DNA from: Rotaria macrura
Taxonomy: Eukaryota > Rotifera > Eurotatoria > Philodinida > Philodinidae
Assembly: GCA_900239685.1 (NCBI GenBank)
Contig: OENT01000797.1
Span: 1-64,000, forward strand
DNA length: 64,000 nt
Direction of reading: 5' to 3'
This document shows positions 26,401 through 40,050 of the stretch, one piece after another. The notes beneath the pieces are model-generated. The model was not told where the DNA came from, ran no database searches, and saw only the letters and a list, made by a program, of their open reading frames with translations. Positions within the stretch are counted from its first letter, which is position 1. Every line of letters starts with the position of its first letter. Both the position numbers and the translations under genes were made by a program.

Positions 26401-29400
26401 GTTATATCAACATTTGTTCATTTTTCTACTCAACGTCTAAAAGAATTAAATAAATTAATAAATGATCCAACACTACGTGTACCAGAATTACTCGATGCTA
26501 AATCTCATACACGTCTAGCAGATATAGCGCATACATTACTTAAATTAGGTGGTTATGATCCAATCACAATGTCGTGTCGAGGCATACAAAATTATTTTCA
26601 AAAATTATTACCCTGGACCAATTGGAGTCAAGAGCAACTACGACCAGCATTGAATCTTTTACTAAGACGTATTGATCGGATGTTTTCGAAGATATGCAAA
26701 AAGCCCATGACTAAAGTAAAATAGAAGCATGAAACAACATTCAAAAGAATATATATTTTATTTTCTTCTAGCGTTGTTTTGATTGGGAAGCCACGGCAGG
26801 AATTTTAAATGGAATCTATTTAACTATTGATCGTCATCCATATATCGCTTATTTTCCTAATCTTAAAGTATAACTTTGGAGAAAAGAAAACATTTTTAGT
26901 TGTAAATACGAGTATTTTCTTTATCTATTTTTATAAATTAGGCATTGGTATCGGGATGTATCGCACTTGTATTAAATGAAAATGTATCGGAATCAAGTCA
27001 TAGCGTACCACGTTTGGATACAGCTGCATTTCCAAAAGAATTTTCTCGCGTTGTTATTAAGCTTGTTGGAAGATATTTATTAGCTATTAAAGTAAATGTT
27101 TAATTTCATATTACATTGCTATCTGGTAGTATGACGTTTTGTTATTTATTTCATTTTCAGAATCAGCCCAATCTAGAAGCATTAACTGGAAACAGTTGGT
27201 CATTCCCAAATGTACCATCGGCAATAAATCATTTGTTACACTTTCTTTTACCACTCATGTTTTGGGCTGGTAGCGGACGAAAAGATGCACCAAAAATTCA
27301 TTCGAACGATATCTCATACATAATAAGTATACTTCTAAATGCACTCAAACCATCTTCAAAACTTGCAACAGCTATGGGTACACAAGGTGGTGTTGGAAGT
27401 GGAGCATCTGGACCAATAAGTGGTGGACCTGGAGCCGGTGGTGGAAAACAACATTTAACTATTGGTGAAGCGATTCTACAAAACAGTAGTTTTACACATA
27501 AATCTATGCGGCAATTGAAGGATCTTTTACAAACTGCATCATTATTAGGTAAATTCATAGTCATGAGTAATTTAAGGATCTTATTTAAATGTGAGATTAA
27601 CATCAAGGAATTGTTTTCACACAACCACATGAAGTCTTATGTAGAAATTTAGATGGCTTCTTCTCTGAGTAAATAAATCGATTTTTGATTAATTTATTTC
27701 ATTAAAAAAGAGCTACATCTGACAATTGAAGCCGTACTTCACGAATCCGTATAATAAAAGATATCATAACTAGAATGTTCTATTTCGTCTACTGTGGTAC
27801 AATGATTGATTTTTTGAGCGAATCCTCAAAAGATACTAATGAATGAATGTTGATTCAACGATGTCTTCGTATAGAAAAATATTTTTCTAGACCCAAAATA
27901 TTAATGACTAAGAATAGTCTCTTGGATTCATATACATTTTTCATCGTTATTTCACGAGTACATACTCGAGATATAGATCTTTGTTTCGATATCTTAATGA
28001 ACCGGAAAACGGATCTGCAGTTTCTCAACGTATTCGGTAATTATCACCATTGTTACGGACGGGTACTTGGAATAGTATCATCACTAGTTGAACAAATTCG
28101 TCTTGTCTCTATTCATGACACCACCATAAGACGTATGTAAGTGAGTGTTTTCTTCTGAAACATTCACACTCACATATTATAGAGATTTTCTCATTCGCCC
28201 AGTCGCTTTTGAGTAATTAAAAAATAGTAGAATTTTCTTTTGGATTCGTATTTTGATGTTTAGTTAATGTCAAATGCGATTGATATAGTGCTGATCGACG
28301 GAGGTCATTTGAAGACTATCGAGCATCATTATTCGTTGATTTTTTGTTTGTTTCAGGTTTAAAAGTTTTAATCATTGGTTTTACCAAACAATTAAAACGT
28401 GAATGGCGACGTATAGCTCAATCAATAAAATTGATGTGCAATAAACAATCGAACGTTTCATCGATTCTTTTATCATTTATTGACTTTATTATTTCATATA
28501 AAACTCCAATATTTGTTTTTCTTCGACCATTTCTTTTTCATTATGTAAGATAGACTTTCTTGTTTATATCATTTATAGTTCTATTTCTTTTTAAATTTGA
28601 TAGATCTATTCGATTACATCCGAAAATGATCGCGACTATGAAATGATTACAAATATTCAACAAAAACTTACTTTTGATAAAATAACACCAGCAAAGTCGA
28701 CAGGAGAAATCTTAAATGGACTAATGCAAGAATTGAATCATTTAAAAGCTGAACTAACAGGTAAGATTCATGTTTTGTTCTTGAATTTACTTGAACATTG
28801 ACTAAAAGAAATGAATAAATATTCATTCGGAAATATGGTCTAGCAGTCTCACTATCGACAACACAAGAAATGAGTCGTACTGGTTCAGCTGTTGGAAAAA
28901 AGAGAATTATTTTGTCGAGAACACCACGACGACGAAAACGTGAAGACATTCCTCTAATTCGTCTGTCTTTCTCGGGTTCGTTCTTTCGGTTTTTCTAGCA
29001 CGAATTTTTGATTGCAGTTCAAGCATGTGTTTGACTATTTAGTATAAGAAGTTTTCTTTTGCTCAGTTTACTTTCTAACAATCACATGTATGAGTCATTC
29101 TTTTATCTAAATTTAGATGAATCAAAATCACTATTTCCTTATGAAACACGTCCTGTAGGTACTGAAAAAGTACGATTTGATACAGAAGCACTTGAACAAA
29201 TGAAAGATCGCGAGGGTGGTACGGGTACATCTGCTGCTACAACCGATGGACGATCAGCTGGCAGTCGATTAACGAATACGTATCGTATTCGACAACAACA
29301 ATCAAGCGATAGCAGTTTAAATGGATCTCCAAAGAAGAAAACTGAAAAAATTCGAGTTAAAGAAGCATTAGATATACTTGAAACGTATCTTGCTCGTTAT

Positions 29401-31230
29401 AGAATTCGATCAGGCGGTAAGATTTTATCTTTAGACATGTCCTTATCGAAGTTAGAAAGAGAAAAGAAACAGCAAGAACGAATTTTTTATTTTTTGTATG
29501 ATCAATATTATCATGCTTGACATATCTTTCAGTATTAGAAATTAGAAATAGCGTACAAACGATTATTGAATGTGTAAATTTTCGGAATAGACTGTGTTTG
29601 TGAATCCCATGAAATGGAATAGACATTTATTATCGATAAAATATACATAATCTATCGATCGATGTTGACTTGACAACAGCACAATGTTAATTTATATTTT
29701 TTTTTGTCAGTATACGCTCTAATAGTTCTTTTTGTTTAACTAGCTGAAATATCGGATATACCAATAAAATGGACAAGAGATTTAATATTAAACCATCCTT
29801 TAACATCAAACGACGAACCAACAACTCCAATGCTATCCGGTAAATCTATTTATTTCTTAAGACCTATTAACATTTTCCCGTCAAACACAATCTTAAAGGA
29901 GAAAGAGAAGTAGAGCGATTGAAAACCTAAAATTATGTACTCTGTTTTCATTCTTCCTATCTGCTAATTATACATCATTCCGATTCTCCACTATCGAAAC
30001 TGATAAAATTTCAGAAATTCACGTTTGACAATGCTTTTATCTTTCACACTAAAAGTTCTTATGATCATCGACAGTAGTTATGCCGTGTTTCACACCTTGA
30101 TTTCTCATATCAAAAAACAGATTCATTATCAATAGTTGTTGTTTAAAGAAATAACTTTTATAATAGAAAGTTCACATATGCAATTATCAACAAGTCAAAA
30201 TGCTCCAAGTCAACTGTCTCGCTCAATTACGGTTGCCGGTGATCGAAGCCCAGCGACAACTGATCGATCCGTGCGACACTATAATCAAGTCGAAGATACT
30301 GACATCGATCAATCATCAACGATTAAAGAAGATGCACAGAAATTACGTACGTTTCGTGGTCGAAAACGAGATACAGCACACTTTGATAAATCTCGATTGA
30401 CAAAAGGTTTAATGCGATCACATGTAAATATCATTCTTGAAATTGATTAACATTGTTCGATCGATGATTCTTTTTTTCTAAAAGATATCAAGTGAACCGG
30501 TTATGTCATATGATGCTACAAAAGAAATGAATGATATATTTCGACCAACAAGGTAAACGAATGTCTTGAAAAAACGTTGAATTTTTCTTTTATAAATCGC
30601 CATTTTATTTTGATTTACTCTTCCAGTTGAATGAGAATAAGAGATCGAGAGTAGGTCGATCTTATTATTTTTGTTTTCATTTTTATTTTTATTTTTATTT
30701 TTTATTCTTATTCTATCTTTCTCTTAACACTCGTTTTTCTGCTATCCTCTCACTTAGTCGCATGGAGAACGAATTAAATAAATATACCTGCTTTGCATGA
30801 TAAATCTATAATACTTTAGAAGGAATGAATAACTCAATTTGATACAATTTATTTACGATCCGTCTTCTTCCGTTTTATCCTGTTTATCATACTTATAAAT
30901 ATATATATATATATAGATATATATATATACGTATATATTCATATTAATATACAAATATGTGTTGTATTTATTTTATTTAGACAAGCCACTAAACAAGATC
31001 TTACTGCAGTAGTTAATGAAAAAACTTCTGATTTCATTGAAATGCGTGCTTCCAATGATCAAAGTGTACTTGCTTCTATTTTTAATAACAATACCAATGA
31101 ACAAATACCTTCAATATCATCTATTCCTATGGCAACAATTCTTCCAACAGAAACAAATGCAGAAGTATGGATATCACGATTACCGAATACACCATCTGTA
31201 ACCGAAGCCGACTATGAATCTCAAGTTTGA
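11441..31230 (+). CDS. UNC80: UNC80, NALCN sodium-leak channel complex subunit
   Basis: Forty exons keep phase throughout, giving 3,596 residues (human UNC80 about 3,260): 11441-11595, 11663-11711, 11776-11874, 11945-13187, 13254-13995, 14308-14988, 16610-16738, 16802-16917, 16983-17359, 17437-17575, 17641-17828, 17886-18101, 18172-18343, 18509-18826, 18863-19117, 19177-19296, 19699-20159, 20241-20423, 20493-20631, 20715-20896, 20947-21081, 21161-21347, 21415-21558, 22755-22855, 22929-23710, 24706-24897, 24959-25446, 25945-26248, 26304-26715, 26772-26867, 26942-27091, 27161-27548, 28357-28544, 28604-28760, 28844-28975, 29117-29416, 29744-29839, 30167-30423, 30485-30552, 30981-31230. Recognised UNC80 blocks: FLWRQS, FDRVLVQNILHGLSP, IWQPLLEHRQPN, ATYFDIGILRTL, FQTLWRFRYQFW, LPSPALG, IQEDTQF, VAYAPESIRSLQML, LLDAKSHTRLADIAHTLLKL. 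UNC80 is a large alpha-solenoid scaffold that joins UNC79 to the NALCN channel and supports resting sodium leak in neurons. Extra length lies in low-complexity loops: poly-Gln (12620-12676), Thr/Ser/Pro-rich tracts and a Gly-rich loop (27380-27450). The start of exon 15 could instead be 18894. Confidence 0.96.
12618..12678 (+). repeat. CAA/CAG repeat encoding poly-Gln in UNC80
   Basis: A run of CAA and CAG codons in exon 4 encodes about 20 glutamines broken by single His and Leu. Mixed CAA/CAG use suggests a moderately old, in-frame tract. It sits in the poorly conserved loop between two conserved UNC80 blocks. Confidence 0.85.
15605..16230. mobile_element. Long imperfect palindrome (fold-back/MITE-like) in a UNC80 intron
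   Basis: Inside the 1,621-nt intron 14989-16609, the sequence at about 15607-15883 recurs as its reverse complement at about 15949-16230, with a loop near 15884-15948. Matching landmarks are CGGCCGTA with ACAAACATGT (15651-15672 against 16160-16180), GGAGTTTGA, TTTTTCTTAAT, AATTATG.AAAATGTTGC and TTGAGATAAGAC. By eye the arms are about 75-80% identical. No reading frame is present, so this would be a non-autonomous element or an old inverted duplication. Target-site duplications were not recognised. The divergence of the arms suggests an old insertion. Confidence 0.75.
21559..22754. other. Long UNC80 intron (1.2 kb)
   Basis: Twenty times the local intron length. It is unique-looking AT-rich sequence with no conserved frame or terminal repeats that I can see. 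Similar long introns without visible content are 23711-24705 and 27549-28356. Confidence 0.6.
30599..30980. repeat. Low-complexity stretch in the last UNC80 intron
   Basis: The 428-nt intron 30553-30980 holds an ATTTTT-type run at about 30672-30705 and a (TA)n microsatellite at about 30897-30930. Nothing else was recognised. Confidence 0.7.
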
Positions 31231-33392
31231 GCTTGTTCTCAGGTCGTTTGTTCATATATTTTTCTTGTTCCACTTTCTTGTTTTTTGTGTGTAATTTATT
31301 TTTAACAAGTCTAAAGAAAACCGAAACAGATTAAAACAATTTGAAGAATAATTTTTATTTAAATAACTATGTATTTCGTTCGTTATTAACTGGTTCTCTC
31401 TTTGTACTTTTGAGGCTTTCTTTTCTTTTCTTTTCTTTTCTGGCTTTAACTTTCTAATATATAACAAATAATAAATATTAAATAGCTAATCATTCATTAG
31501 ACGTTACTTTGTGAATTCAATAGTCTCACTCAAAAACAAAACGTATCAATAATCGTTTCTCGTTATGTTCATGTTTAATCTTGATTGATCAAGATTTGTT
31601 TATATCATACATAGACAGAAGAGAAAGATATTATGATAAGCTTCTTTGCTTTTTCTTCGTCTCAAATCAAGTTACTTAACATTATTAAGGCTAATCTGAA
31701 ATTTAACTGACCATCAGTAAAAGTCTTTTATTTCAAAATATATTTCTTTATCTTATTGTCAATCAATTATCTGACTAAAGTTCAATGATTAAAAAAGAAA
31801 TCTATGAAAATTTATCGAATATTCATAGCATTTCTAGGTATTTTAAGATTGTGACACGCAAATTGTTACTGTGTAGATATCTATTCATTCGAACAGCAAA
31901 TATTTTGTTGCATTTATGTAGTGATAAAGTTGAAAGTTAATATCATTCTGGACGTTGCTTAACAAGTTCGATCGAGATATAAATATAGATATGCTTTGAC
32001 AATAGTATATTCAAACAAATATTTGTGGGAACATTTGATTCAATGATTTTCTATAGTAAAAGCAAGATGTTATCATACAAATATATTAGCAATGTTGTGT
32101 GTACACCGATCACATACATATACGTATATCTGAAGCAATTTTCCTTTTTCTTTCCACTACTTTTACTCTTATACCCATGAGCGTTAATCAGCTGATGTTG
32201 GCAGTTACTAATTTAATTCGTACAAGACAATGCATACAACCGAAATGATTGATGTTGTACAATTAATTTTTCTTTTTTTTTTATTATTCCGCTGATAAAT
32301 CATTGTTTGAATTGAACTTTTACACGACATGTCTCATAATCACTATTCGAGCGAAACATATTCCCTAGAGACGTTTATCAAAGAAAAAACTTGTAATCAT
32401 TTTATTCCCATGATAACAACATATCGATGAAGTTCATGTGAACAGAAAAGAAGATCATACGTAGACCTTGCTAAAGAGAATTATTCAGCTAAACTTCGAT
32501 TAGTTTATTCTATTCTTTATCATGATTTATTTTCTTAGATCAATCAGATTTTATTTGTTTTTCTTTCTTTGTCAAGGTCTGTCTTCAGATGAAAACGATT
32601 GTTTCTTTTCTTCTGGATTCACCTTCGACATTACATAATTGATCAAGAAAGAAAATAATTCGAACATAATTGTTTTCATAGGCAATGTATTTCGTTTCTA
32701 ATATTTCAGCGAATTCATTTGCCAATCAATTATAGATGAGCGTGTATCCTTGATGATTATATTCAACATTATGTCGATCTAATAGAATTCTTTTATATAT
32801 TATTATTGCAATGTACTTCTGATGGATAAATAGGAACGACTTTATTAATAGCACATGACGACTAAAAGTAATCTGAGCATTATGGTTTTTACCACTATAA
32901 TCTCCATCGTATTTGATGTCATTATCCAATTCGATGCATAGGAGAAGGAGAATTGTTAGAGAGAGCTTGAATATACATATTAACAGTTGCGAGTTTCTTG
33001 TCTTTTCCATTAATGCATTAGTCTGATTAATCGCGTGCACAGTGAAAAAATATGACAAGATTCTAAGAATAGATAGCCATCTGTCGATGCCGCTTCGTGA
33101 GCAATATGGTACATACCCTTGTTTATTTACTACTCTTGCTTCCGATCTGTCTCTCATGTCCGTTTGACCTCTTTGAAAGAGAGAAAGAGAAGAAGAGAGG
33201 CAGAGAGAGAGAGAGAGAAAGGCAAGGAGACAAACCAAAAAAGACATAGAGAAAACATAAAGAGAAAAAAAGGACACATACAATCAGAACATTTGCTAAG
33301 CTTTTTGTGTATCGATCATTTGCTTTTCTCTCGTCATCTCTCTATATAGTTGTCCTCTTCTGTTTGTCTAATATCACTAAAACAAGAAACCA
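31231..33392. other. Intergenic, UNC80 to STEAP
   Basis: About 2.1 kb of AT-rich sequence. It holds TTTTC runs at about 31425-31440 and a purine-rich GAGA tract at about 33171-33275 just upstream of the STEAP gene, which may be part of its 5' region. Open frames here are short and have no family resemblance. Confidence 0.6.
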
Positions 33393-35093
33393 ATGAATTC
33401 GACATTATACGACATCAATTCATCACCAGGTATGGTACATATGTCTGAAGCCATATCAGAGTCGAATTGTAACCAACCATTAATAATAACAAATGATATC
33501 GATACAACTAATGAAGAAAAACATCTCTTATCGAATCAAGATAATTTATCAGAAAGTAATCATACATTTCTTTTTAAATCCCTATCTATTTATGTTCATA
33601 TTTCAACACATTAGATCCTATCGATGATACGCTATTAGAATCATCAGTATCGTCAACACAAATAGTCAAAAAGCAAGAATCATTAATATCAGTTTATGAT
33701 AATTCTAATGACGGTGAACAACAACTAAAACAGCAAATCGATCAAAATTCTTACACTCTCATTGGTATTCTGGGTCTTAATCAACGTGCGCAAGCCTTCA
33801 CAAAACGTCTCCAACTGTCCGGTTTTCCAAAACCAATCTTATGTGATAAAAATTCAAATGACATCGATTCAAATGATAACACGAATCATGTATCGTATGA
33901 TACGTTTTGCAAACAATCACCATCAATTATTCTAATAACAGACAATTTAATAAATAATATAGACGATATTGTCAGTCAGAATAAGCAACAATTAATAATC
34001 GATGCACGAGAATCCATTAGCAAATATAATTCAAAGATATCTTCTCATTCATTATTACCTATTGCTAGATCGTATCGTGCATTCGGAAATTTATCGAACT
34101 GGGAAATTACAAATGGTACACATCGTACTGCTGTTGCTGTAGAACAAACGGCACCATTAAGTTTAATAAAATTTATTCATGATTTAAATTGTTTTTCGCG
34201 TGGAATCTTTTTTCTCGATCAATATTCATATCATAATGAAGAGATGAAATCTTTTCGGAATTGTTTATTTCCATGCGTATCAACGATAATTATATTCACT
34301 ATGTGTTTTATTCTATCAATGATTCAACCAAAAAATGATAATACTTCTTATCATTCAAATTCTTCTTTTTATCAAGCAAGCTCAATAACAGGAGCGACAA
34401 GTTTAACATTATTATCGTTATTATTTTTAATAAGACCAATACTTGAATTAGTTGATTTTATTTATTCGTTTATTTTAAAAAAACAAAATAAAAGTAAATT
34501 TCGTTGTTCGTCTTTATTCTTGTTCGTCGTTGTAATTGAAATTATATCTTTCTTGTCATTTTTATTATTTAGAAAATGCTGTACCACAATTGATATTTGT
34601 ACAACGCTGGCTTCAATCACGACGATATTTAGCATGGTATTCATTAACATTTGCTTTTTTACATATATTTTTTATACTATTTTCCAAAACTGAATTGAAT
34701 CAAAAGGCACTGTTTTTTCCCGTTGTTTTTGGTTTATTTACATTAATACTTCTATGTATTCTATCATTTGTCTATTTTCCATGGATAAGTGAACGTCTCT
34801 TATGGCGTGAATACCATTTGTTAACAGCATACTTGGGACCATTTTGTCTTTTAATTGCTTTCATTCATGTTTATATTAATTGGAAATATGATGATTATTA
34901 TTATGCATATCGGAAACATTTATTTAATTTAAAATTTCTCTCAATGTTTCTACCATTGATTGTATTATTATTAAGTTTTGTTATGTATGGAATTATTCAT
35001 CCCATAATGAAATTAATGGAATCGAATAGAAACAGACCAAAAAATATTAATAATTCAACAATAACAACAAAAGACACATCCATTTTACCATAG
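33393..35093 (+). CDS. STEAP-family six-TM ferric/cupric reductase-like protein
   Basis: Three exons (33393-33555, 33615-34493, 34573-35093) join to 520 residues. After about 100 variable residues comes a domain matching the STEAP NADPH-binding fold: TLIGILGLNQRAQAFTKRLQ, an ILITD strand, LIIDARES and RAFGNLSNWEI (STEAP: KAFNVISAW). Six membrane helices follow. RWLQSRRYLAWYSLTFAFLH and WREYHLLTAYLG...FIHVYI match the STEAP core and carry the haem-ligand His at about residues 378 and 445. STEAP proteins move electrons from NADPH through FAD and haem to reduce iron or copper at endosomal or plasma membranes. The dinucleotide loop reads GILGLNQRA where the family has GxxGxGxxA, so the third Gly is Asn and cofactor binding may be altered. 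The subfamily is not resolved. Confidence 0.85.
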
Positions 35094-38000
35094 AGTGTAT
35101 CGTTACAATGTATTTTGTTTTTGTTTGTGTTCTTTTTTAGCGTATATCTATGTATGGGTGTGTATGTGTGATACGTTGTAGCAATAATAACTCGAAGAAA
35201 AAGACCGAAACGAGAGAAAGATTATGAATTTGGATACATAATGAGAATTATCGACAGAAGGCCAATCATATATAGCGATGTAAGTGACAGATGTTTGGTG
35301 TCAGATATGAAAAGCAAGATATGTGCTATAATAGGACAAAGTCATGTTACGAGATAATGTCTTTAACACAAATTATGACTTCCCCTTTTTGTTCAACCAT
35401 TGTACCGTGGAATGACATATATCGTCTTTTGTTTTTAATATTCAATAGTATTAATTTCATTTGTTGAAAGACACGTATTCATGGAGTTAGCGTTTTCTTC
35501 AAGAACTATTGCATAAAATGATTCTACAATTATTTCTCTTAACAATGCGAATAGATGCATGCATGTTGCGTATGACTCATGAGAAAAACGTCCTCGGTTT
35601 TGATTGTAAAGACATTACATAACAAGCTGTCACTACCCGTGCTCAATTATTGTGTTTTATAACTGATATATAATATCCAACGTTTGGTCATATTTCAATA
35701 ATTATTGCGGTCATATTCGTATCGAGATTGTTTGAATAAATAGAAAATGAATATATGATAACGATTGACATTTAATTAATACATCAAGATACAAATGATT
35801 GAATATAAAAGAGAGAAAATTAAAAGAAAATAGAAATCCTATTCACTTGATTAATATAAATCGAAGTATGGCTCGAGTTTCCTTCTATTTATTTTGTTCT
35901 ATTGACTGAACAAATATTTTGTGTGTTTAACTCTTATTAATGATTCTATTTGTGTTCTATGATTTTAAGTAAATCGAATTGAAAAGTCAAGTACATATTG
36001 TTCAATTATCATTCATGAAAGACCATACAAATCCGACTATCTAGTTATTGATTCTCATGTGTAAATTGATGCGCATTCCTGTTATGAATAAAATCGAAGA
36101 CAAATTTGTTTTGGATCATATATACGAGAGATCTATTTGATACGGATACTACTGATGACAATTGTGTTTAGTTTTGTTTATCAAATTAAAAATAAATATT
36201 CTTTAGTACTAATACAAACAGGAACTACTTACACTTCACATATTGATTACTGGTAAAGAGTATGTTTATGAGACATCTATGCATAGGCGATGAGATAATC
36301 TCAAATCATTTTTGGCAGGAACTATGGCTATGAGTTTGTTGGTCTTTGCAATGCTTATTTGAATCGAACTAATTACTTTGGAGGAGATCATCATGAGAAT
36401 GATGATCATGATGATGATGGTAAAACTATGAATGCGTAACTTTTTGAATGATTTTCTAATTGTTTATTTCGGTAAGTTTTCTTCAAAAGAATAACAATTA
36501 TCTTCAAACATGAATGTCTATCAAAGTTATACAGTTTTCATAATTTATCGTACTATTTCTTAATAGTATTAACTAGTATGTTACAGAACAGTTTTCCTCT
36601 AAAAACATACAATCTATGAATGCTTGAAATAGAGTTCTATTCTTCTCTCTTTGACATTTTGTTAACATTATGTCAACCGAGAACGCTTTATACAACAATA
36701 AGCGAATTCCTTGATATTCTCATCATTGACAGAGGTCATCAATTTCTCTCATTTCACGTACCTAACATTGTCGATCCATGCTGCGAATGGATAATTTTCA
36801 ATCTAGAATTGCTATTTCCCTTTCATGTTGAGTATATATTTAACGTTGCTGGCGTTTTGTCCATGAATGACCCTTTTTTTAACTACTTAGTATTTTGTTT
36901 TTTAGCGTGGATGGTTTAATAATGAAGCATACCTAAACCAGACGTTTGACATCCTTTTTATGGTCGGAAATTAATTAGTACGCTCAGACACAGAGAGAAA
37001 GAGATAGAGAGTTTACTGTAATAAACAACAGGATAGGATGAGTAGTATGTTCAGATTTTAATTTTGAAAAGTTTTTTTCTTGTATAGATCAATGATAATA
37101 TTTTTCAAAATAATTTTATTAGATTATGCCAGTACAAATATTTATCATTATAAAATATTGTCTATTCAATTTTATTTTGTTTACCAAAAAAAACCACGGC
37201 AGAAAGTTTTCAATTTATTGTTTGTTGAGAAGTGTAAGGTACTTGTTTTGGATTATGATTTAAGCAAAAAGATGTGCTGGTTTGTGTCACTAACTAAGTC
37301 AAAAAATTAAGAACATTGAAAGTGTTTTATGATGAGAAAAGAGTTTTACAATCGAAATCTTCATATCTTTGTTTTGTTATGCTTTTCTTCTGTGACAGTT
37401 CTTCTGTTGTACCCGAATCTTCCCTTTCTTTACCATTAAAAGAATGTCGTAGATCTGGTCCAATAATTTTCTATTATCGTATGACCGACACAGCACAGAG
37501 ACAGAATATGCAGTAGTCCTGAAAATATCATCTGGGAATAATACACTAGTATCTTTCAACATATTTTATAACTGAAAAGAAAAGGACGATCTTAGATTGA
37601 GACTAATCGACTTTTCGCATGACTCGACGGTATTGAGTATATCAGACAAAACGATATGTATGATCTCTATTGCTGGTGAAATATCAAGGCACTATGATGT
37701 TGTTGTAGAAAGCACACTAAGTCGACATAATGTTAACGAAATGTCAACAAAGATAGAATTAGCACTCTATCTTAGAATATCAGCAATATGTTCTTCATCT
37801 GAGAAAAGAAAATTTCTAAAGTTTCATACATTGAATTAAAAGTCTTTGATTTTTATTAAGAGATTAGTTTGAAATGAAAAATTTCGTATCGTTCCAATAC
37901 ACATTCCAGTGTGTCAAACCAAAGTTTAGAAATTGAATCAATATCGAAGAAGTCATTAAACAAAACTTGTTCAAATTTTCATTACTATTTCTAAAACAGT

Positions 38001-38919
38001 AATAATATTCAAATAAGTCAACGAATTATACTGGAAAGTTTAAAAAATGACTTCTCTTATTATTAATGTTAAACAAAAGAAAATATCTGGCACAATATTT
38101 CATTAAGAATGCCCTTTCAACTGGTTGAATCTTTTTTGGAATCACCTACGTTTTGTTTAGTAGAAGAGATTCATATGACAATTCATCCTTTTGTTTTCTT
38201 TTGATTGCGTCAAATTGAGACTGATAGAATGTGAGTCAACAGTTGTGAACATGTTGGTTTTAAAAGTATTTTAATAATATTAATAAATATTATTGTTTAA
38301 CTGTCGTTGTCGAGTAGGTCTAATAAAAACAGACTTTTCGGAATGATAATTATTTGAAGCTATCTTGTTTACTTGATAAGAATCTTATCAATCTAGGAGT
38401 AGCAAATTGAGTGTTAATGTTTCAGTGATTGAATATTAAGCGATGTACTAACTACTAATTCATCGATAAATTGACATTTAAAAAAACTTCTACTTTTTAA
38501 TATAACGGATACAAAGTTTCGTACGTTGATCCTATTTTAATAATTGTCTATTCTTCAAGATCAACAATCTCTCATACGAAATAAGAAAGACTACTGTTCA
38601 ATAGGGATTTATTTTTCTTGACTTAAAATTTTCAAATGATCGTTCAGTTTCCGATTATCTTTTTGGGAACCATTTTGTTTTGGAAACAAGTTACTGTGAT
38701 TCATTTTAATTGCTCTTTTCGATGATGACTTTTGACAATGAATAGCAAGATTCTTCATTTAAATCAAGTATTTATCGACCACGAAACTTATCTTCCTGCT
38801 ACAATACTTTCTTTGATGATCTTTTTAAGTATTTATGAAATGGTCATCTTAGTTGATACATTTTCAATCATTAGAATATCGACGGTGCATTTTCTTTCTA
38901 TAAAGATAGATGGTTACCT

Positions 38920-39528
38920 CTTGATTGCGGGCGTTTTGTCTTAATTGGAGGGGAAAAATGATCGCAAATTGGAAAATATTCGCGCAATGAAGTGAAGATG
39001 CTAATTTCTTGGTAAAAACAAAAACACCATAAATAAGAAGAAAAGAAAGAAAACAGTTAACATTGTTTAGATATATAATCAAAGCAATCTTTTTCTGTTT
39101 TAACAAATAACTTGAACTATATCGATAAAAAAAAAAGAATGTAATCATTTTTGGTAACCCTTTGGATTCAATGCAACATCTAAATAATCTTGTGGCATTC
39201 GTTCTGAATTATGTTGTTATTTTAAAAGATTTACCTTTACTAACGATCGACATTTTGATTGAATTCATTTTACTGTTCATTTCTCTTTAACTATATTCGC
39301 ATGAATAAGAATAGCCTCGATAACATATGATATTCATCACTGGACTAGTTCTAATGAGATAATTTCTTTCTCAAAAAGTCATCTGCGTTCACTATATCCT
39401 TGTAACTATTTTCACTTATTTACATCGTACGAAGATTTTTCAATTTGCGGTCAATTTTGTCTCTGCCCCTCGATTCTACTTTCCGGTCATTTTTTCTCTC
39501 CAATTAAGAAAAAACGCCAGCAATCAAG
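38920..39528. mobile_element. Candidate MITE with terminal inverted repeats
   Basis: The left end (from 38920: CTTGATTGCGGGCGTTTT, then TCTTAATTGGAG) recurs in reverse complement at the right end (to 39528: AAAACGCCAGCAATCAAG preceded by CTCCAATTAAGA). A further inner match, CGCAAATTG, lies at about 38963 and 39447. The terminal match covers about 40 nt with few differences. The interior has no conserved reading frame. No clear target-site duplication was seen, so the class is undecided. Confidence 0.6.
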
Positions 39529-40050
39529 AAGACACGTGATAGACATACCGAGACTATTCAGTTTCTTTAGCTAATGAAGTAGAAGAAAGAAAGAAATTTT
39601 AGTTCTTTCAAAATGCTCGGTTCACTTTTAATTTCAACTTGTGAAAAGTGATCCGAAACAAGATTTACTAGCATGAAATCATCTTAAAAATTTTAAAGAC
39701 GACTTCATTCTACGACTTTATCCTGTAAGCTGATTTCCTATCTGACGTTTCATTTCTGTCTACATGATCATGGAAAATATTTCAACATTTCTTACTAGCG
39801 AACAAAAATTTTTGGCACTGTCTTCAAGTAAATTTGATTATAGATGAATTCGATCCATCGATCGAAAAAAATCAGATCAATAATAACTGACATATCTATG
39901 ATACGTCAGCATGCGATTGTGTTTTTGCATAGTGGCATAGTATTTCACTATTGACAACAGCAGTTATTATCATGGATGTTCTTGAGACTATTTGTTCTAT
40001 TCATTTTTGCGTGAGCCATAAAACAATCCATTATTCTACTTCTTTTTTAG

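Noticed and set aside
27847-28140. 97-codon open frame inside a UNC80 intron
   Set aside because: Lies wholly within the intron 27549-28356, shows no domain, and the flanking UNC80 exons join in phase without it.
32726-33283. 185-codon minus-strand frame upstream of STEAP
   Set aside because: Its Leu/Ser-rich N-terminal half is the antisense of a GAGA-rich low-complexity tract; the rest has no recognisable domain.
36620-36919. 99-codon open frame in the 35-41 kb gap
   Set aside because: Aromatic- and Leu-rich translation of AT-rich DNA, no family resemblance, no splice partners and no conserved motif. Its GCTGGCGTTTTGTC stretch resembles the 38920-39528 element tip, but the similarity does not extend.
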